Source: JAFGVL01 sp963662245
Lineage (GTDB): Bacteria; Bacteroidota; Bacteroidia; Bacteroidales; Paludibacteraceae
Assembly: GCA_963662245.2 (NCBI GenBank)
Contig: CAXXVQ010000009.1
Coordinates: forward strand, 682,001 to 746,000
Reading direction: 5' to 3'
Length of the DNA stretch: 64,000 bases
Shown: positions 6,883 through 15,637 of the stretch, in pieces
Layout of the letters: every line of letters starts with the position of its first letter
How positions within the stretch are numbered: the stretch's first letter is position 1
Made by a program: the position numbers and the translations under genes
The notes under the pieces: generated by a model
The model's input: only the letters and a program-made list of their open reading frames with translations
The model's database searches: none
What the model was told of the DNA's origin: nothing

Positions 6883-9522
6883 ATGAAAAAACTTACATCT
6901 TTAATTGTGTCTTTAGTAGTGGCGTTAAGCCTATCTGCAACAAATTATTATGCCTCACCAACCGGAACTGGTGATGGAAGTTCTTATGCTACTCCGGGAA
7001 GTTTTGCAAGTGGAAAAAGTGCATTGAGTTCTGTAGATACATTGTATTTGTTGGGCGGACAATATGACCTTTCTTCAAAACAGACATTTTCTGTATCAGG
7101 TCTTGAGGGTAGCAATAAAGTTATTGCAGCATATCCGGGAGAAGTGCCAGTTCTTGATTTTCGTAATCAGCCATATGGTAAAGAAATTACCGGTTCTGAT
7201 AATGTGGGATTAAGTATTTCTGAAGGATATCAGTACCTTCATTTTAAAGGCTTAGTTGTTCGTTATGCTGGCAAAGTAGGAATTCTTAACCAAGGTAAGA
7301 ACTGTATCTTTGAAAATTGTGAAGTTTATGGTTGTGGAGATACTGGGATTCAAATGAAAAAAGGAGGGAATAATCTTATTAAAAATTGTGACTCGCATGA
7401 TAACTTTGATTATAAGACAGTAACATCTGATGGTAGTGCAAATTACGGAGGAAATGCTGATGGATTTGCTGATAAACAATATACTACGCCTACTGATTTA
7501 AATGATGCGCCAAACATCTATGAATCATGTCGTTCATGGCATAACTCTGATGATGGTTGGGATTTTTACCAACGCGTGGGGAGTTCGGTTATCAATAACT
7601 GTATAGCATACCAAAATGGGCCTGAATATTTTGACTTGAGTGCAAATCCTCGTCGTTTAGGAATAGACTCTACTTGGTTCAAAAGCTTTGAAGGAGCTGG
7701 GCAGACTGTAACCGACCGTTATGGGAATTCCGTAAATATCACTGTAGCACATTATGTAAATATTGGTAACGGTAACGGATTTAAAATAGGTGGAGGATAT
7801 ACCGCACACAATGTTACGCTTAACCGTTGCCTGGCAGTGGCAAATGTTTCGGCAGGTTTTGACAAGAATAACAATGGCGGAAACATGTATGTATATAATG
7901 GTACTTCATACAAAAACAAGATTAACTATGGTTTTGGTAATGCCAGCTATGGTACTTTAACGATTAAAAACTCTCTAGAATTGGATGGCACATCAAGTAG
8001 TTATTTTGATGTGACAAAATTGGTTTCAAGTCATAATAGTTGGAATACCACAGGAATTACCTGCGATGCAAGTGATTTTGTAAGCGTTGATACTACATTG
8101 ATATTAACGCCAAGAAATGCAGATGGATCTTTAGCTTCAACTGACTTTTTAAAGTTAGCAGATGGAAGTGATTTGATAGATGCCGGAATTGATGCCAAAT
8201 TATCATATAGTGGAGCTGCTCCTGATTTAGGTTGTTTTGAAAAAGGTGTTATTGACCAATACCCCGGTATAGTTGATGATCCATCTAACAAAAGTCAAAC
8301 TGTGGTTGCCGAAGCAAACATTGCTACTATTGTGTTTACATGGTCAGGTGCCGCTACAGGACTTGCCGTGAGTGGTTTGCCTGCCGGATTAAACCAGTCT
8401 GTAGACAATACTGCAAAAACACTTACTATCTCAGGTGCTATTACTGCACCGGCAGGAACATATACTTACATTGTTTCTACTGTTGGAGGAACTGCCGTTG
8501 CTGATTCTGTTTCAGGTACTTTTACGGTTCAAAGCATTGTGATTCCAACTAATAAAGATCAAACTATTGCTACGGGCGGAACAATTGAGACTATTGTTTT
8601 TGCATGGTCAGGTGATGCCACAGGTATGATTGTTAGTGGTTTGCCTTCAGGCTTATCATCGGATTTGGATGTAACTGCTAAGACCCTTACAATATCAGGT
8701 ACGACTACGGCAGATGTGGGTAATTATACCTATACTGTAAAAACAGATGGTGGTGCTGGACCTGATTCTGTACAAGGAACTATTGCTGTAGTTTCAGAAT
8801 TTAATACTTCAAAATACTACAATATTTACACTTATGGAATCTCTGCTTCAAGTAGTAAAACTACTGCATCTACAACTGATGTGAAAAGATATATAACAGG
8901 CGAAACCGGAAGTGTAGTTTTAGCTGATGGCTTAAGTGATGCAGCTGAAGCAGCAGCCGGAACACCAGACCCTATGCGTACAGAGCCTAGTGCTGAGTGG
9001 ATTATTGCTAAAGGAACCCAAGATGGATTTATTACTGTAAAAAATAGAGTGTCTGGTAAATATTTGCAAGTTTCATCTTCACTTTCATCCAATGCAGTAG
9101 AAATTATCCCAGTTTATCAAAAGGACGATAATGGAAATCGTGCCTATGCAATTTCTACAAGTGCTGCAGTTACAATTTGCTTGCAAGCTAATCCTCCATC
9201 AGTAAATACCTTTGGCGGATATGCAGATCGTACGCGTATGCGCTGGATTTTTGTTGAGTCGGAAGATGTTACTTCAGGGGTGAAAAACATGAAAATCAAG
9301 ACAGACTTTTTGAAAAATACTTTGGTCACAGATTATGTGGAGTTGTTAAATCCTGATGAATTTGACTCCTTTGAGATTATTAATCTAAGCGGACAGAGAA
9401 CAATCTCAGCAAAAGGAACATCTGCTGCAATAAGCGTATCTTCATTGCCGGAGGGAGTATATTTGGCTAAAGGAATTGCAAAAAACGGGGATTTGTATTT
9501 GACAAAAATTATCAAGAAATAA
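6883..9522 (+). CDS. secreted PL9-like pectate lyase with Ig-like repeats and T9SS sorting domain
   Basis: An 879-residue exported protein. A signal peptide spans about residues 1-19. A right-handed parallel beta-helix follows (about 25-455), with the hallmarks of polysaccharide lyase family 9: GGNADGFADKQ near 190 and NSDDGWDFYQR near 220, whose Asp residues match the calcium-binding Asp cluster known in Pel9A. Two tandem Ig-like repeats follow (about 468-550 and 555-635; shared FxWSG, SGLP and AKTLTISG). A region of about 640-795 resembles a ricin-type lectin (YLQVSSS). The C-terminal ~80 residues (SFEIINLSGQ, LPEGVYLAKG, ending LTKIIKK) look like a type A T9SS sorting domain. It probably cleaves pectin at the cell surface or outside it. 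No SusC/SusD pair is nearby. Confidence 0.87.
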   Translation: MKKLTSLIVSLVVALSLSATNYYASPTGTGDGSSYATPGSFASGKSALSSVDTLYLLGGQYDLSSKQTFSVSGLEGSNKVIAAYPGEVPVLDFRNQPYGKEITGSDNVGLSISEGYQYLHFKGLVVRYAGKVGILNQGKNCIFENCEVYGCGDTGIQMKKGGNNLIKNCDSHDNFDYKTVTSDGSANYGGNADGFADKQYTTPTDLNDAPNIYESCRSWHNSDDGWDFYQRVGSSVINNCIAYQNGPEYFDLSANPRRLGIDSTWFKSFEGAGQTVTDRYGNSVNITVAHYVNIGNGNGFKIGGGYTAHNVTLNRCLAVANVSAGFDKNNNGGNMYVYNGTSYKNKINYGFGNASYGTLTIKNSLELDGTSSSYFDVTKLVSSHNSWNTTGITCDASDFVSVDTTLILTPRNADGSLASTDFLKLADGSDLIDAGIDAKLSYSGAAPDLGCFEKGVIDQYPGIVDDPSNKSQTVVAEANIATIVFTWSGAATGLAVSGLPAGLNQSVDNTAKTLTISGAITAPAGTYTYIVSTVGGTAVADSVSGTFTVQSIVIPTNKDQTIATGGTIETIVFAWSGDATGMIVSGLPSGLSSDLDVTAKTLTISGTTTADVGNYTYTVKTDGGAGPDSVQGTIAVVSEFNTSKYYNIYTYGISASSSKTTASTTDVKRYITGETGSVVLADGLSDAAEAAAGTPDPMRTEPSAEWIIAKGTQDGFITVKNRVSGKYLQVSSSLSSNAVEIIPVYQKDDNGNRAYAISTSAAVTICLQANPPSVNTFGGYADRTRMRWIFVESEDVTSGVKNMKIKTDFLKNTLVTDYVELLNPDEFDSFEIINLSGQRTISAKGTSAAISVSSLPEGVYLAKGIAKNGDLYLTKIIKK

Positions 9523-9542
9523 TATAGAATAATAATACCTAG

Positions 9543-9575
9543 AAAGAGACACTTTGTATGGTGTCTCTTTTTTTG
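9543..9575 (+). terminator. Rho-independent terminator after the pectate lyase gene
   Basis: A 10-bp perfect stem AAAGAGACAC/GTGTCTCTTT (9543-9552 with 9561-9570), followed by T's. Confidence 0.85.
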
Positions 9576-9590
9576 TGATGTTACTCCAAT

Positions 9591-9598
9591 TATCTTTG
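9591..9598 (+). promoter_or_regulatory. -7 box for the HAD phosphatase gene
   Basis: TATCTTTG, an exact TAnnTTTG match, 20 bp before the ATG. This implies a very short 5' leader. Confidence 0.6.
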
Positions 9599-9617
9599 CA
9601 GTATAAATTATTGACTT

Positions 9618-10277
9618 ATGGCAACAAAACTGGTGATTTTTGATTTAGATGGGACCTTGTTGAATACGATAACTGATTTGGCGGTAGCAACTAACCTTGC
9701 TTTGTCTCAGCTCGGCTTTCTAACTCATGATGAAGAGGCGTATAAAATATTTGTGGGAAATGGGATAGATGTTCTTTTTGAACGGGCATTGCCTGAGGGT
9801 GAAAAATCGGCTGATAATGTGAAGCGTGTGCGTGATATTTTTCTGCCGTATTATAATGAACATAATAGAGATGCAACAGCACCTTATCCCGGAATAATTG
9901 AGCTTTTACAAAAACTAAAAGCAGCTGGAGTTAAAATAGCTGTAGCATCAAATAAATACCATGAAGGTGCATTGGCAACCGTGCGTGGGTATTTCTCAGA
10001 AATAATGTTTGATGTGATTTTTGGACATCGTGAAGGCTATCAACCTAAACCGGATCCGGCTGTAGTGTTTGATATCCTTGATATTTGTGGTATTGAAGAT
10101 AAAAACGAAGTGTTGTATGTGGGAGATACTGTTGTAGATATGCAAACAGCTAAAAATGCTCAAATTCCTGCTGTTGCAGTAACTTGGGGTTTTCGTTCGG
10201 AGAATGAGTTAAAAGCATGTAATCCTGCATATTTGATACATAAACCGGAAGAGTTGTTTGAGATAGTAATGAAATAA
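9618..10277 (+). CDS. HAD family phosphatase, phosphoglycolate phosphatase-like
   Basis: A 219-residue HAD hydrolase. Motif 1 is VIFDLDGTLLNT (nucleophile Asp), motif 2 lies in KIAVASNKYHEGA, the catalytic Lys is in GYQPKPDPAV, and motif 4 is VLYVGDTVVDM. The helical cap between residues ~20 and ~85 is of the Gph/PGMB subfamily. It probably removes phosphate from 2-phosphoglycolate or a related sugar phosphate; substrate specificity in this subfamily is hard to predict. It is a single-gene unit with its own promoter and a repeat downstream. Confidence 0.85.
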   Translation: MATKLVIFDLDGTLLNTITDLAVATNLALSQLGFLTHDEEAYKIFVGNGIDVLFERALPEGEKSADNVKRVRDIFLPYYNEHNRDATAPYPGIIELLQKLKAAGVKIAVASNKYHEGALATVRGYFSEIMFDVIFGHREGYQPKPDPAVVFDILDICGIEDKNEVLYVGDTVVDMQTAKNAQIPAVAVTWGFRSENELKACNPAYLIHKPEELFEIVMK

Positions 10278-10330
10278 TAAATTCAAAAGGACACTCTAAT
10301 AGCAGTCGTAGTCGGAAGAAAATATTTGCC

Positions 10331-10555
10331 AATAAATTATAAGTAATTTAATAGCACGGTACGCTGTACCTAAAAGAAATATCCAGACATAAACCTTTTT
10401 CTACCAATAGCATGGTGCGCTGCACCTTTAGCTGCATAGCAGCGTTCTATTGGTAGAAGTCATATTTGGAACAAGAGACAAGGTGCAGCGCACCGTGCTA
10501 TTAAAAAGCTTCCTATAACTTTTTTTTTCCATTAAAATCTTCTGACCATAACTAC
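10331..10555. repeat. interspersed palindromic repeat, family A, copy 2 (longest copy)
   Basis: About 225 bp filling most of the gap between the HAD gene and meaB. It contains imperfect palindromes GGTACGCTGTACC (10369-10381), GGTGCGCTGCACC (about 10414-10426) and GGTGCAGCGCACC near the right end (about 10482-10494). The last two are reverse complements, so the flanks pair as a long stem (AATAGCA...GTGCTATT). CTACCAATAG and CTATTGGTAG form a second nested stem. This layout resembles REP/BIME-type elements. Confidence 0.8.
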
Positions 10556-10576
10556 TCAAATGAGTGCCCTTTTTGC

Positions 10577-11665
10577 TTATTCTTTCCCAAAGTAATAATC
10601 CAGCAAATCCTTAGCAGCAATAAAGGAACTTAGTTCATCATTAAGAATTTTGTTTTCCTTTTCTTTTAATAAAGCATCAATTTTTGGATCGTCGTAGAAG
10701 TGAGATTTAAGTTGTTCGTTAATACTTTCATACATCCAGTATTTTGACTGTTTGCTGCGTTTGTGCTCAAAAGACTTATTTTTTTCGGTGAATTGAATGA
10801 ATTCCTCAATCATATCCCAAACCTCAGGTATTCCAGTTTTCTCAAGTGAAGAACATGTTAAAACCTGAGGTTTCCAATTCGATTCTGGTAAGGGAAATAA
10901 TTGTAGCGCATTTGCAAATTGCGAACGGGCAATTTTAGCTTTATTTAGGTTTGTACCGTCGGCTTTATTGATGATGATACCGTCAGCCATTTCCATAATT
11001 CCCCGTTTGATGCCTTGTAGTTCATCTCCCGTTCCGGCAAGTTGGATTAGCAAAAAGAAATCCACCATTGAATGCACTGCGGTTTCTGATTGTCCAACGC
11101 CAACTGTTTCAACGAAAATGGTATCAAATCCGGCAGCTTCACAAAGAATAATGCTTTCACGCGTTTTACGAGCAACACCACCTAGAGACCCTGCTGATGG
11201 AGAAGGGCGAATAAATGCTTTGGGATTTACTGAAAGCTCTTCCATGCGGGTTTTATCACCAAGAATACTTCCTTTTGTACGCTCGCTACTTGGGTCGATG
11301 GCAAGAACGGCTAGTTTATGGCCTTTATTGGTAATATACATTCCCATAGTTTCGATGAAAGAGCTTTTGCCTGCGCCAGGAACACCTGTGATGCCAATTC
11401 GTTTTGATTTTCCTGCATGAGGAAGGCATTTTTCAATAACCTGTTGGGCAATTACTTGATGTTCATGTTTTGAACTTTCAACTAATGTTACTGCTTGGCT
11501 AAGGATTGAGATATTTCCATCAAGGATTCCTTTCACATATTCATCTGCAGTAAGAGTTCTTCGCTTAGTTCTCTTCTGTAAATATGGATTAATGATTGGG
11601 GGTTGACTAACTCCGTTATTAACCGCTAATCCTTTATATTCTTCATCGTTTTCTATATGTTTCAT
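10577..11665 (-). CDS. meaB: MeaB/ArgK-type GTPase, chaperone of methylmalonyl-CoA mutase
   Basis: A 362-residue G3E-family GTPase. Walker A is GVPGAGKS (residues 94-101), followed by LAVLAIDPSS, a switch region with FIRPSPSAGSLGG, the G3 motif FVETVGVGQSE and the G4 motif INKADG. MeaB protects and reactivates the adenosylcobalamin-dependent methylmalonyl-CoA mutase, using GTP hydrolysis to gate cofactor loading. The mutase genes are not in this window; they may lie elsewhere. The length fits the family with a C-terminal dimerisation arm. Confidence 0.92.
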   Translation of the reverse strand: MKHIENDEEYKGLAVNNGVSQPPIINPYLQKRTKRRTLTADEYVKGILDGNISILSQAVTLVESSKHEHQVIAQQVIEKCLPHAGKSKRIGITGVPGAGKSSFIETMGMYITNKGHKLAVLAIDPSSERTKGSILGDKTRMEELSVNPKAFIRPSPSAGSLGGVARKTRESIILCEAAGFDTIFVETVGVGQSETAVHSMVDFFLLIQLAGTGDELQGIKRGIMEMADGIIINKADGTNLNKAKIARSQFANALQLFPLPESNWKPQVLTCSSLEKTGIPEVWDMIEEFIQFTEKNKSFEHKRSKQSKYWMYESINEQLKSHFYDDPKIDALLKEKENKILNDELSSFIAAKDLLDYYFGKE

Positions 11666-11692
11666 CTTGAATTTGTATAGTACTGCAATTTA

Positions 11693-11726
11693 ATAAAAAA
11701 GAGGATAACTTTAAATTATCCTCTTT
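11693..11726 (-). terminator. terminator after the DUF1573 genes
   Basis: An 11-bp stem AAAGAGGATAA/TTATCCTCTTT (11698-11708 with 11716-11726). Read on the minus strand a T-run follows, so it ends the DUF1573 transcript before meaB. Confidence 0.85.
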
Positions 11727-11748
11727 CAATCATTATATGTGAAACGCT

Positions 11749-12810
11749 TTATTTTCCTTTAACAGTAAATATAAGTGCTACATTTCTTTTAGCACTGCTT
11801 GGGTCATTGGTTTGAAGAGTAATGTATTTGTTATATACACTAGGTTTCATGCTTTTTGCATCAACTGTAATTTTCATTGTAGCTGATTTTCCCGGAGCAA
11901 TTTTCTTAGGTTCTTTAATGCTGATGTCACTAAAGCTAGTAGAAGTACTTCTAATATATAATGGACTTACACCTGTGTTTTTAAGTGTAACTTTATATGC
12001 TTTTTTAGTCCCTTCAACAATTTCTCCAAGGTTAATTGATGGAGCTAACTCTAACTTAGGAGCATTTTTCTTTTGTTCCTCAGTGAATTTTTCAAAGATG
12101 TTTGCAGTACATGTAACAGTGTATTTTTCTGCATCTTTAGCTTTGCTTGTAGTGTAAGTAAGGGTCTCAGAAATATCTCCCCATTCTTTAGTTAAGTTTG
12201 TATTGATATCTAAATCAACATTTCCTTTTTCACCAGCTTTAAGCGTAAGAGGTTTTGCGGTAATGTATTTTGGTAGATTTGTAAATGCGATTGTGATATC
12301 CTTGTCAGAAACATTTGCTACCGCCAATTTTGCTGTTTTAGTTTCACCTTTAGCAACATCACTAAAGTTTACAGTTTCAGATTGTAGTCTTAGGTCTTTT
12401 CCTTTAAGGATTTTATATACATCTTCTACTTTTTTGCCTTTAGGAGTTACATTACCTTTGATGATAAGCACTTTTCTGTCGGCATTGCTACTTACCGTGA
12501 TTGATTTTGTAAATGCTCCCGGTCTACCCGCTGCACGATAAGTTACAGTGATTGTTCCTTTTGTTTTTGGTGCAATAGGTTCTCTTGACCATTGTGGAGT
12601 AGTACATCCACACGAAGCTTTTACATTTGTAAGAACAAGGTCAGATGTACCATCATTAGTAAATTCAAAAACATGAGTTACTTTCCCATCTTCTTCGCTA
12701 ATAGTACCGAAGTCATAACTTGTTTCTTTAAAGTTAATAACTGGCTTTTGTGCAAATACTGCAGCTGTTAAAGCGATTAAGATAGTACTTAGAAATAATT
12801 TTTTTTTCAT
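11749..12810 (-). CDS. DUF1573 periplasmic protein, long paralog
   Basis: A 353-residue exported protein with a signal peptide (about residues 1-20, LFLSTILIALTAAVFAQ). The first ~110 residues are a DUF1573 Ig-like domain, with the signature CGCTTPQWSREPIAPKTKGTITV. The rest looks like two further divergent Ig-like domains. The ATG at 12810 was preferred over an in-frame TTG 6 bp upstream. It lies 23 bp after the shorter DUF1573 gene, with which it shares near-identical motifs, and both are probably transcribed from 13285. Function is unknown; the family is common in Bacteroidetes envelopes. Confidence 0.88.
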   Translation of the reverse strand: MKKKLFLSTILIALTAAVFAQKPVINFKETSYDFGTISEEDGKVTHVFEFTNDGTSDLVLTNVKASCGCTTPQWSREPIAPKTKGTITVTYRAAGRPGAFTKSITVSSNADRKVLIIKGNVTPKGKKVEDVYKILKGKDLRLQSETVNFSDVAKGETKTAKLAVANVSDKDITIAFTNLPKYITAKPLTLKAGEKGNVDLDINTNLTKEWGDISETLTYTTSKAKDAEKYTVTCTANIFEKFTEEQKKNAPKLELAPSINLGEIVEGTKKAYKVTLKNTGVSPLYIRSTSTSFSDISIKEPKKIAPGKSATMKITVDAKSMKPSVYNKYITLQTNDPSSAKRNVALIFTVKGK

Positions 12811-12833
12811 AGTCAAATAAGTCTTTTAGTCCG

Positions 12834-13238
12834 TTATTTTGCTTCTGCTTGTTTTTCTTTAGGTGCTGGCATTACTTCTCCTTTTATGTGAAGGATGATT
12901 TTGTTTTCGTCAGAGTTATTTGTGATTGTAATTGACTTGTTGAAGGGGCCAGGTCTGTTTTTCGGATTATATGTTACTGTAACACTTCCTTTTGCTTTTG
13001 GAGCAACCGGTTCTCTACTCCACATTGGAGTGGTACATCCACAAGATGCTTGAACATTTGTTAAAATAAGTGGAGCATTTCCAGTGTTTGTAAACTCAAA
13101 AACATGAGTTACTTTTCCATTAACTTCATTAATTGTTTCAAAATCATATGAAGTCTCGTTGAATTTGGCAATTGGTTTTTGGGCCATTGTCAAGACACTC
13201 ACAAGTAACATTAAACCTAGGAATAAATGTCTTTTCAT
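12834..13238 (-). CDS. DUF1573 periplasmic protein, short paralog
   Basis: A 134-residue protein: a signal peptide (about 1-19) and one DUF1573 domain with FNETSYDFETINE, VTHVFEFTNTGNAPL and ASCGCTTPMWSREPVAPKAKG. It matches the N-terminal domain of the next gene closely, so the pair arose by duplication, with the downstream copy gaining or keeping extra domains. It ends in a Lys/Glu-rich tail. Role unknown. Confidence 0.88.
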   Translation of the reverse strand: MKRHLFLGLMLLVSVLTMAQKPIAKFNETSYDFETINEVNGKVTHVFEFTNTGNAPLILTNVQASCGCTTPMWSREPVAPKAKGSVTVTYNPKNRPGPFNKSITITNNSDENKIILHIKGEVMPAPKEKQAEAK

Positions 13239-13284
13239 AGCAGTTTTGTTTTTAGTGTTAATTATTATGGTTTTATGAGAAATG

Positions 13285-13292
13285 CAAATTTA
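13285..13292 (-). promoter_or_regulatory. -7 box for the DUF1573 pair (minus strand)
   Basis: CAAATTTA on the plus strand reads TAAATTTG on the minus strand, an exact TAnnTTTG match, 46 bp before the start codon at 13238. Confidence 0.5.
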
Positions 13293-13388
13293 TAAATTTA
13301 TGCTAAACATTACCCTTTAAATTGGACTAATCTTTTTTTAATGCGAAGATTAACAATTGATATTTGTCTAATGGGTTAATAGATATTG

Positions 13389-13396
13389 TATCTTTG
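13389..13396 (+). promoter_or_regulatory. -7 box for the TauE-like gene
   Basis: TATCTTTG with a TTTG at 13363-13366, 22 bp upstream; the start codon is at 13422. Confidence 0.65.
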
Positions 13397-13421
13397 TACT
13401 TTAAGTAAAAAATAAAGAACT

Positions 13422-13790
13422 ATGAGCGTTTTTGAATGGAGCATGTTGATTTTAGTTGGTGTCACTGCCGGAATCTTAAGTGGTGTGCTGGGTATTGGTG
13501 GCGGAGTTGTTATTATTCCCGCGTTGATTTTTGTGTTAGGCCTTAGTCAGCAAACGGCTCAAGGTACTAGTTTGGCAATGATGGTTCCTCCTATTGGTAT
13601 TATGGCTGCAATTAATTATCATAAAGCAGGTTATGTGAACCTTAAATATGCAATAATCTTAGCTATTTTCTTCACAATAGGAGCTTACTTAAGTTCTAAA
13701 ATCGTCATTAGCATCAATCCTAAAATACTGCGCAAAATCTTTGCCGTTTTCTTGGTCTTTGTTGCCGGAAAAATGTTTTTTGCAAAGTAA
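13422..13790 (+). CDS. half-size TauE/SafE family membrane protein
   Basis: A 122-residue integral membrane protein with about four hydrophobic segments. The N-terminal TauE/SafE signature is clear: GVTAGILSGVLGIGGGVVIIPAL followed by AQGTSLAMMVPP. Typical family members have about 250 residues built from two such repeats; this one has a single repeat and probably works as a dimer. The family exports sulfite, sulfoacetate or other organic anions. It is followed 27 bp later by an amidohydrolase on the same strand. Confidence 0.85.
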   Translation: MSVFEWSMLILVGVTAGILSGVLGIGGGVVIIPALIFVLGLSQQTAQGTSLAMMVPPIGIMAAINYHKAGYVNLKYAIILAIFFTIGAYLSSKIVISINPKILRKIFAVFLVFVAGKMFFAK

Positions 13791-13817
13791 TTATACTCGA
13801 ACTTTTCTTATAAAGAT

Positions 13818-15002
13818 ATGGAACCTGCTATTAAATCCCTTTCGGAGTCTGTGTTTGATTATGTGTGTAACGCATACAAACACTTACATGCGCATCCTGA
13901 ATTAGCTTTTCAGGAAGTGAAAACGGCTGCGTTTGTCAAAGAGCAATTATCTGCAATGGGGATTTTGTTTAGAGAGAATATTGGGACGACAGGTGTGTTA
14001 GGAGTGCTGAAAGGAACTAATCCTGAGAAAAAAATAATTGCATTGCGTGCAGATATGGATGCTCTGCCTGTGGATGAAGAAACGGATTTAGAATTTAAAT
14101 CAACTGTGCCACATTGTATGCATGCCTGTGGACATGATGCTCATGTGGCTTCATTATTAGGAGTTGCTAAGGTGCTTTCTCAATTGAAAGATAAATTTGA
14201 AGGAACTGTTCTTTTTATCTTTCAACCGGGAGAGGAGAGACATCCGGGTGGTGCTCGTTTGATGTTGCAGGATGGCATTTTTGATGAGTACACTCCAGAA
14301 GTGATATTGGCACAACATGTCTCAGTTGATTTTCCTGTTGGGACTGTTGCTTTCCGTGCCGGTAGAATTATGGCTTCGGCAGATGAAATTCAGCTTACTG
14401 TAAAAGGTAAAGGTGGGCATGGAGCTATGCCACATTTATTTAATGATACTGTGCTTTGTGCTTCGCAGATAATTGTTTCCTTGCAGCAAATTCGTGCTCG
14501 CTTAAGTTATCCGTTTACGCCAATGGTGCTTTCATTTGGAAAATTTATTGCCGACGGTTCTACTAATGTGATTCCGGAGGAGGTTCATCTTTCAGGAACT
14601 ATGCGTACGATGGATGAGCAATGGCGTGCGGAAGTGAAACAGCACATCAAACGAATTGCTGAGGAGACAGCTCTTGCTCATGGATGCAAATGTGAAGTAA
14701 ATATTTCTGATGGTTACCCGACAGTAGATAATGATGCCGAAGTGACAGCAAAAGCTATTGCGTATGCAAAAGAATTTGTGGGAGAGGAGCATGTAGGTGA
14801 GTTAGATGTGCGTATGACCGGTGAAGATTTTGGTTTTTTTACGCAAAAATTTCCTTGCTCGTTTTATCGTTTTGGAGTCAAAGGTGCTTCAAATCAAAAT
14901 ACAGGAAACCTTCATAGTCCAAATTTTAAAATTGATATGGAAGGATTCAAGACTTCAGTTAGCGTGATGAGCTGGTTAGTATACAAGAACCTAATGGAGT
15001 AA
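13818..15002 (+). CDS. M20 family amidohydrolase (N-acyl amino acid / hippurate type)
   Basis: A 394-residue M20D-type metallo-amidohydrolase. Metal-binding and catalytic signatures are ADMDALPVDE, MHACGHDAHVA and FQPGEERHPGGA, and a late GEDFGFF provides another ligand region. The central dimerisation domain holds VKGKGGHGAMPH. Such enzymes split N-acyl amino acids, hippurate or IAA conjugates. It lies downstream of the TauE-like gene and converges with cysE, whose stop directly abuts its own. Confidence 0.92.
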   Translation: MEPAIKSLSESVFDYVCNAYKHLHAHPELAFQEVKTAAFVKEQLSAMGILFRENIGTTGVLGVLKGTNPEKKIIALRADMDALPVDEETDLEFKSTVPHCMHACGHDAHVASLLGVAKVLSQLKDKFEGTVLFIFQPGEERHPGGARLMLQDGIFDEYTPEVILAQHVSVDFPVGTVAFRAGRIMASADEIQLTVKGKGGHGAMPHLFNDTVLCASQIIVSLQQIRARLSYPFTPMVLSFGKFIADGSTNVIPEEVHLSGTMRTMDEQWRAEVKQHIKRIAEETALAHGCKCEVNISDGYPTVDNDAEVTAKAIAYAKEFVGEEHVGELDVRMTGEDFGFFTQKFPCSFYRFGVKGASNQNTGNLHSPNFKIDMEGFKTSVSVMSWLVYKNLME

Positions 15003-15545
15003 TTACTCCTTAGTTCTTTCTAGTTGCATATCTACTTTCCCTCCGTTTAATCTTACAATGCGTCCCGGAGCATCCACTACTGTACAGTTATCTGGAATGT
15101 CATGCATGATCACTACGCATTCAGCACCTATTTTTACATTGTCGCCCACAGTGATTGGACCAAGTAAAGTAGCTCCTGTTCCGATAAATGCATTATTGCC
15201 AATAGTTGGGTGGCGTTTGCCGGTATGTTTTCCTGTTCCACCTATAGTCACATTATGGAATATGGTACAGTTTTCACCAATCTCAGCTGTTTCGCCAATA
15301 ACGATAGCACTACCGTGATCAATAAAAAATCCTTTGCCGATTTTTGCTCCCGGGTGAATCTCGATGCCGGTTAAAAAGCGGCTTGTTTGAGAACAAAATC
15401 GTGCTAAAAAGGTTAATCCTAATTTGTATAGCGGGTGAGAAATATAGCGGTGAGTAGTAATGGCATGCAAACCCGGATAAAGTAAAAATTGCATTCCTTT
15501 GGCTGCCGGATCGTTCTTGTATATTTGTTTTATATCTTCAAACAT
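15003..15545 (-). CDS. cysE: serine O-acetyltransferase
   Basis: A 180-residue left-handed beta-helix acyltransferase. Hexapeptide repeats run through IHPGAKIGKGFFIDHGSAIV, IGETAEIGENCTIFHNVTIGG, and TIGNNAFIGTGATLLG. The catalytic His-containing IDHG and the substrate-loop TGKHTGKRHPTIG are typical of CysE. It makes O-acetylserine from serine and acetyl-CoA, the first step of cysteine synthesis. It is shorter at the N-terminus than the E. coli enzyme, as is common in Bacteroidetes. An in-frame TTG at 15572 was rejected as start because it lies inside the -7 box at 15570-15577. Confidence 0.92.
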   Translation of the reverse strand: MFEDIKQIYKNDPAAKGMQFLLYPGLHAITTHRYISHPLYKLGLTFLARFCSQTSRFLTGIEIHPGAKIGKGFFIDHGSAIVIGETAEIGENCTIFHNVTIGGTGKHTGKRHPTIGNNAFIGTGATLLGPITVGDNVKIGAECVVIMHDIPDNCTVVDAPGRIVRLNGGKVDMQLERTKE

Positions 15546-15569
15546 GTTTTCTAGTCTTAATATTTTTGT

Positions 15570-15577
15570 CAAAGGTA
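15570..15577 (-). promoter_or_regulatory. -7 box for cysE (minus strand)
   Basis: Reads TACCTTTG on the minus strand, an exact consensus match, 25 bp before the ATG at 15545. It sets the start of cysE downstream of the box. Confidence 0.65.
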
Positions 15578-15637
15578 AATAATAAGAACAAAAATATTGT
15601 TTACTTTGTAATAGAATTAAGAAACACTTAAGTGCTT

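Noticed and set aside
6883..9522. frames opposite to the pectate lyase (for example 7252-7479 and 8832-9092)
   Set aside because: They are shadows of a strong, domain-rich gene and have no recognisable motifs.
15546..15572. TTG start for cysE
   Set aside because: It overlaps the -7 box, so it would not be in the transcript; the ATG at 15545 matches the family start.
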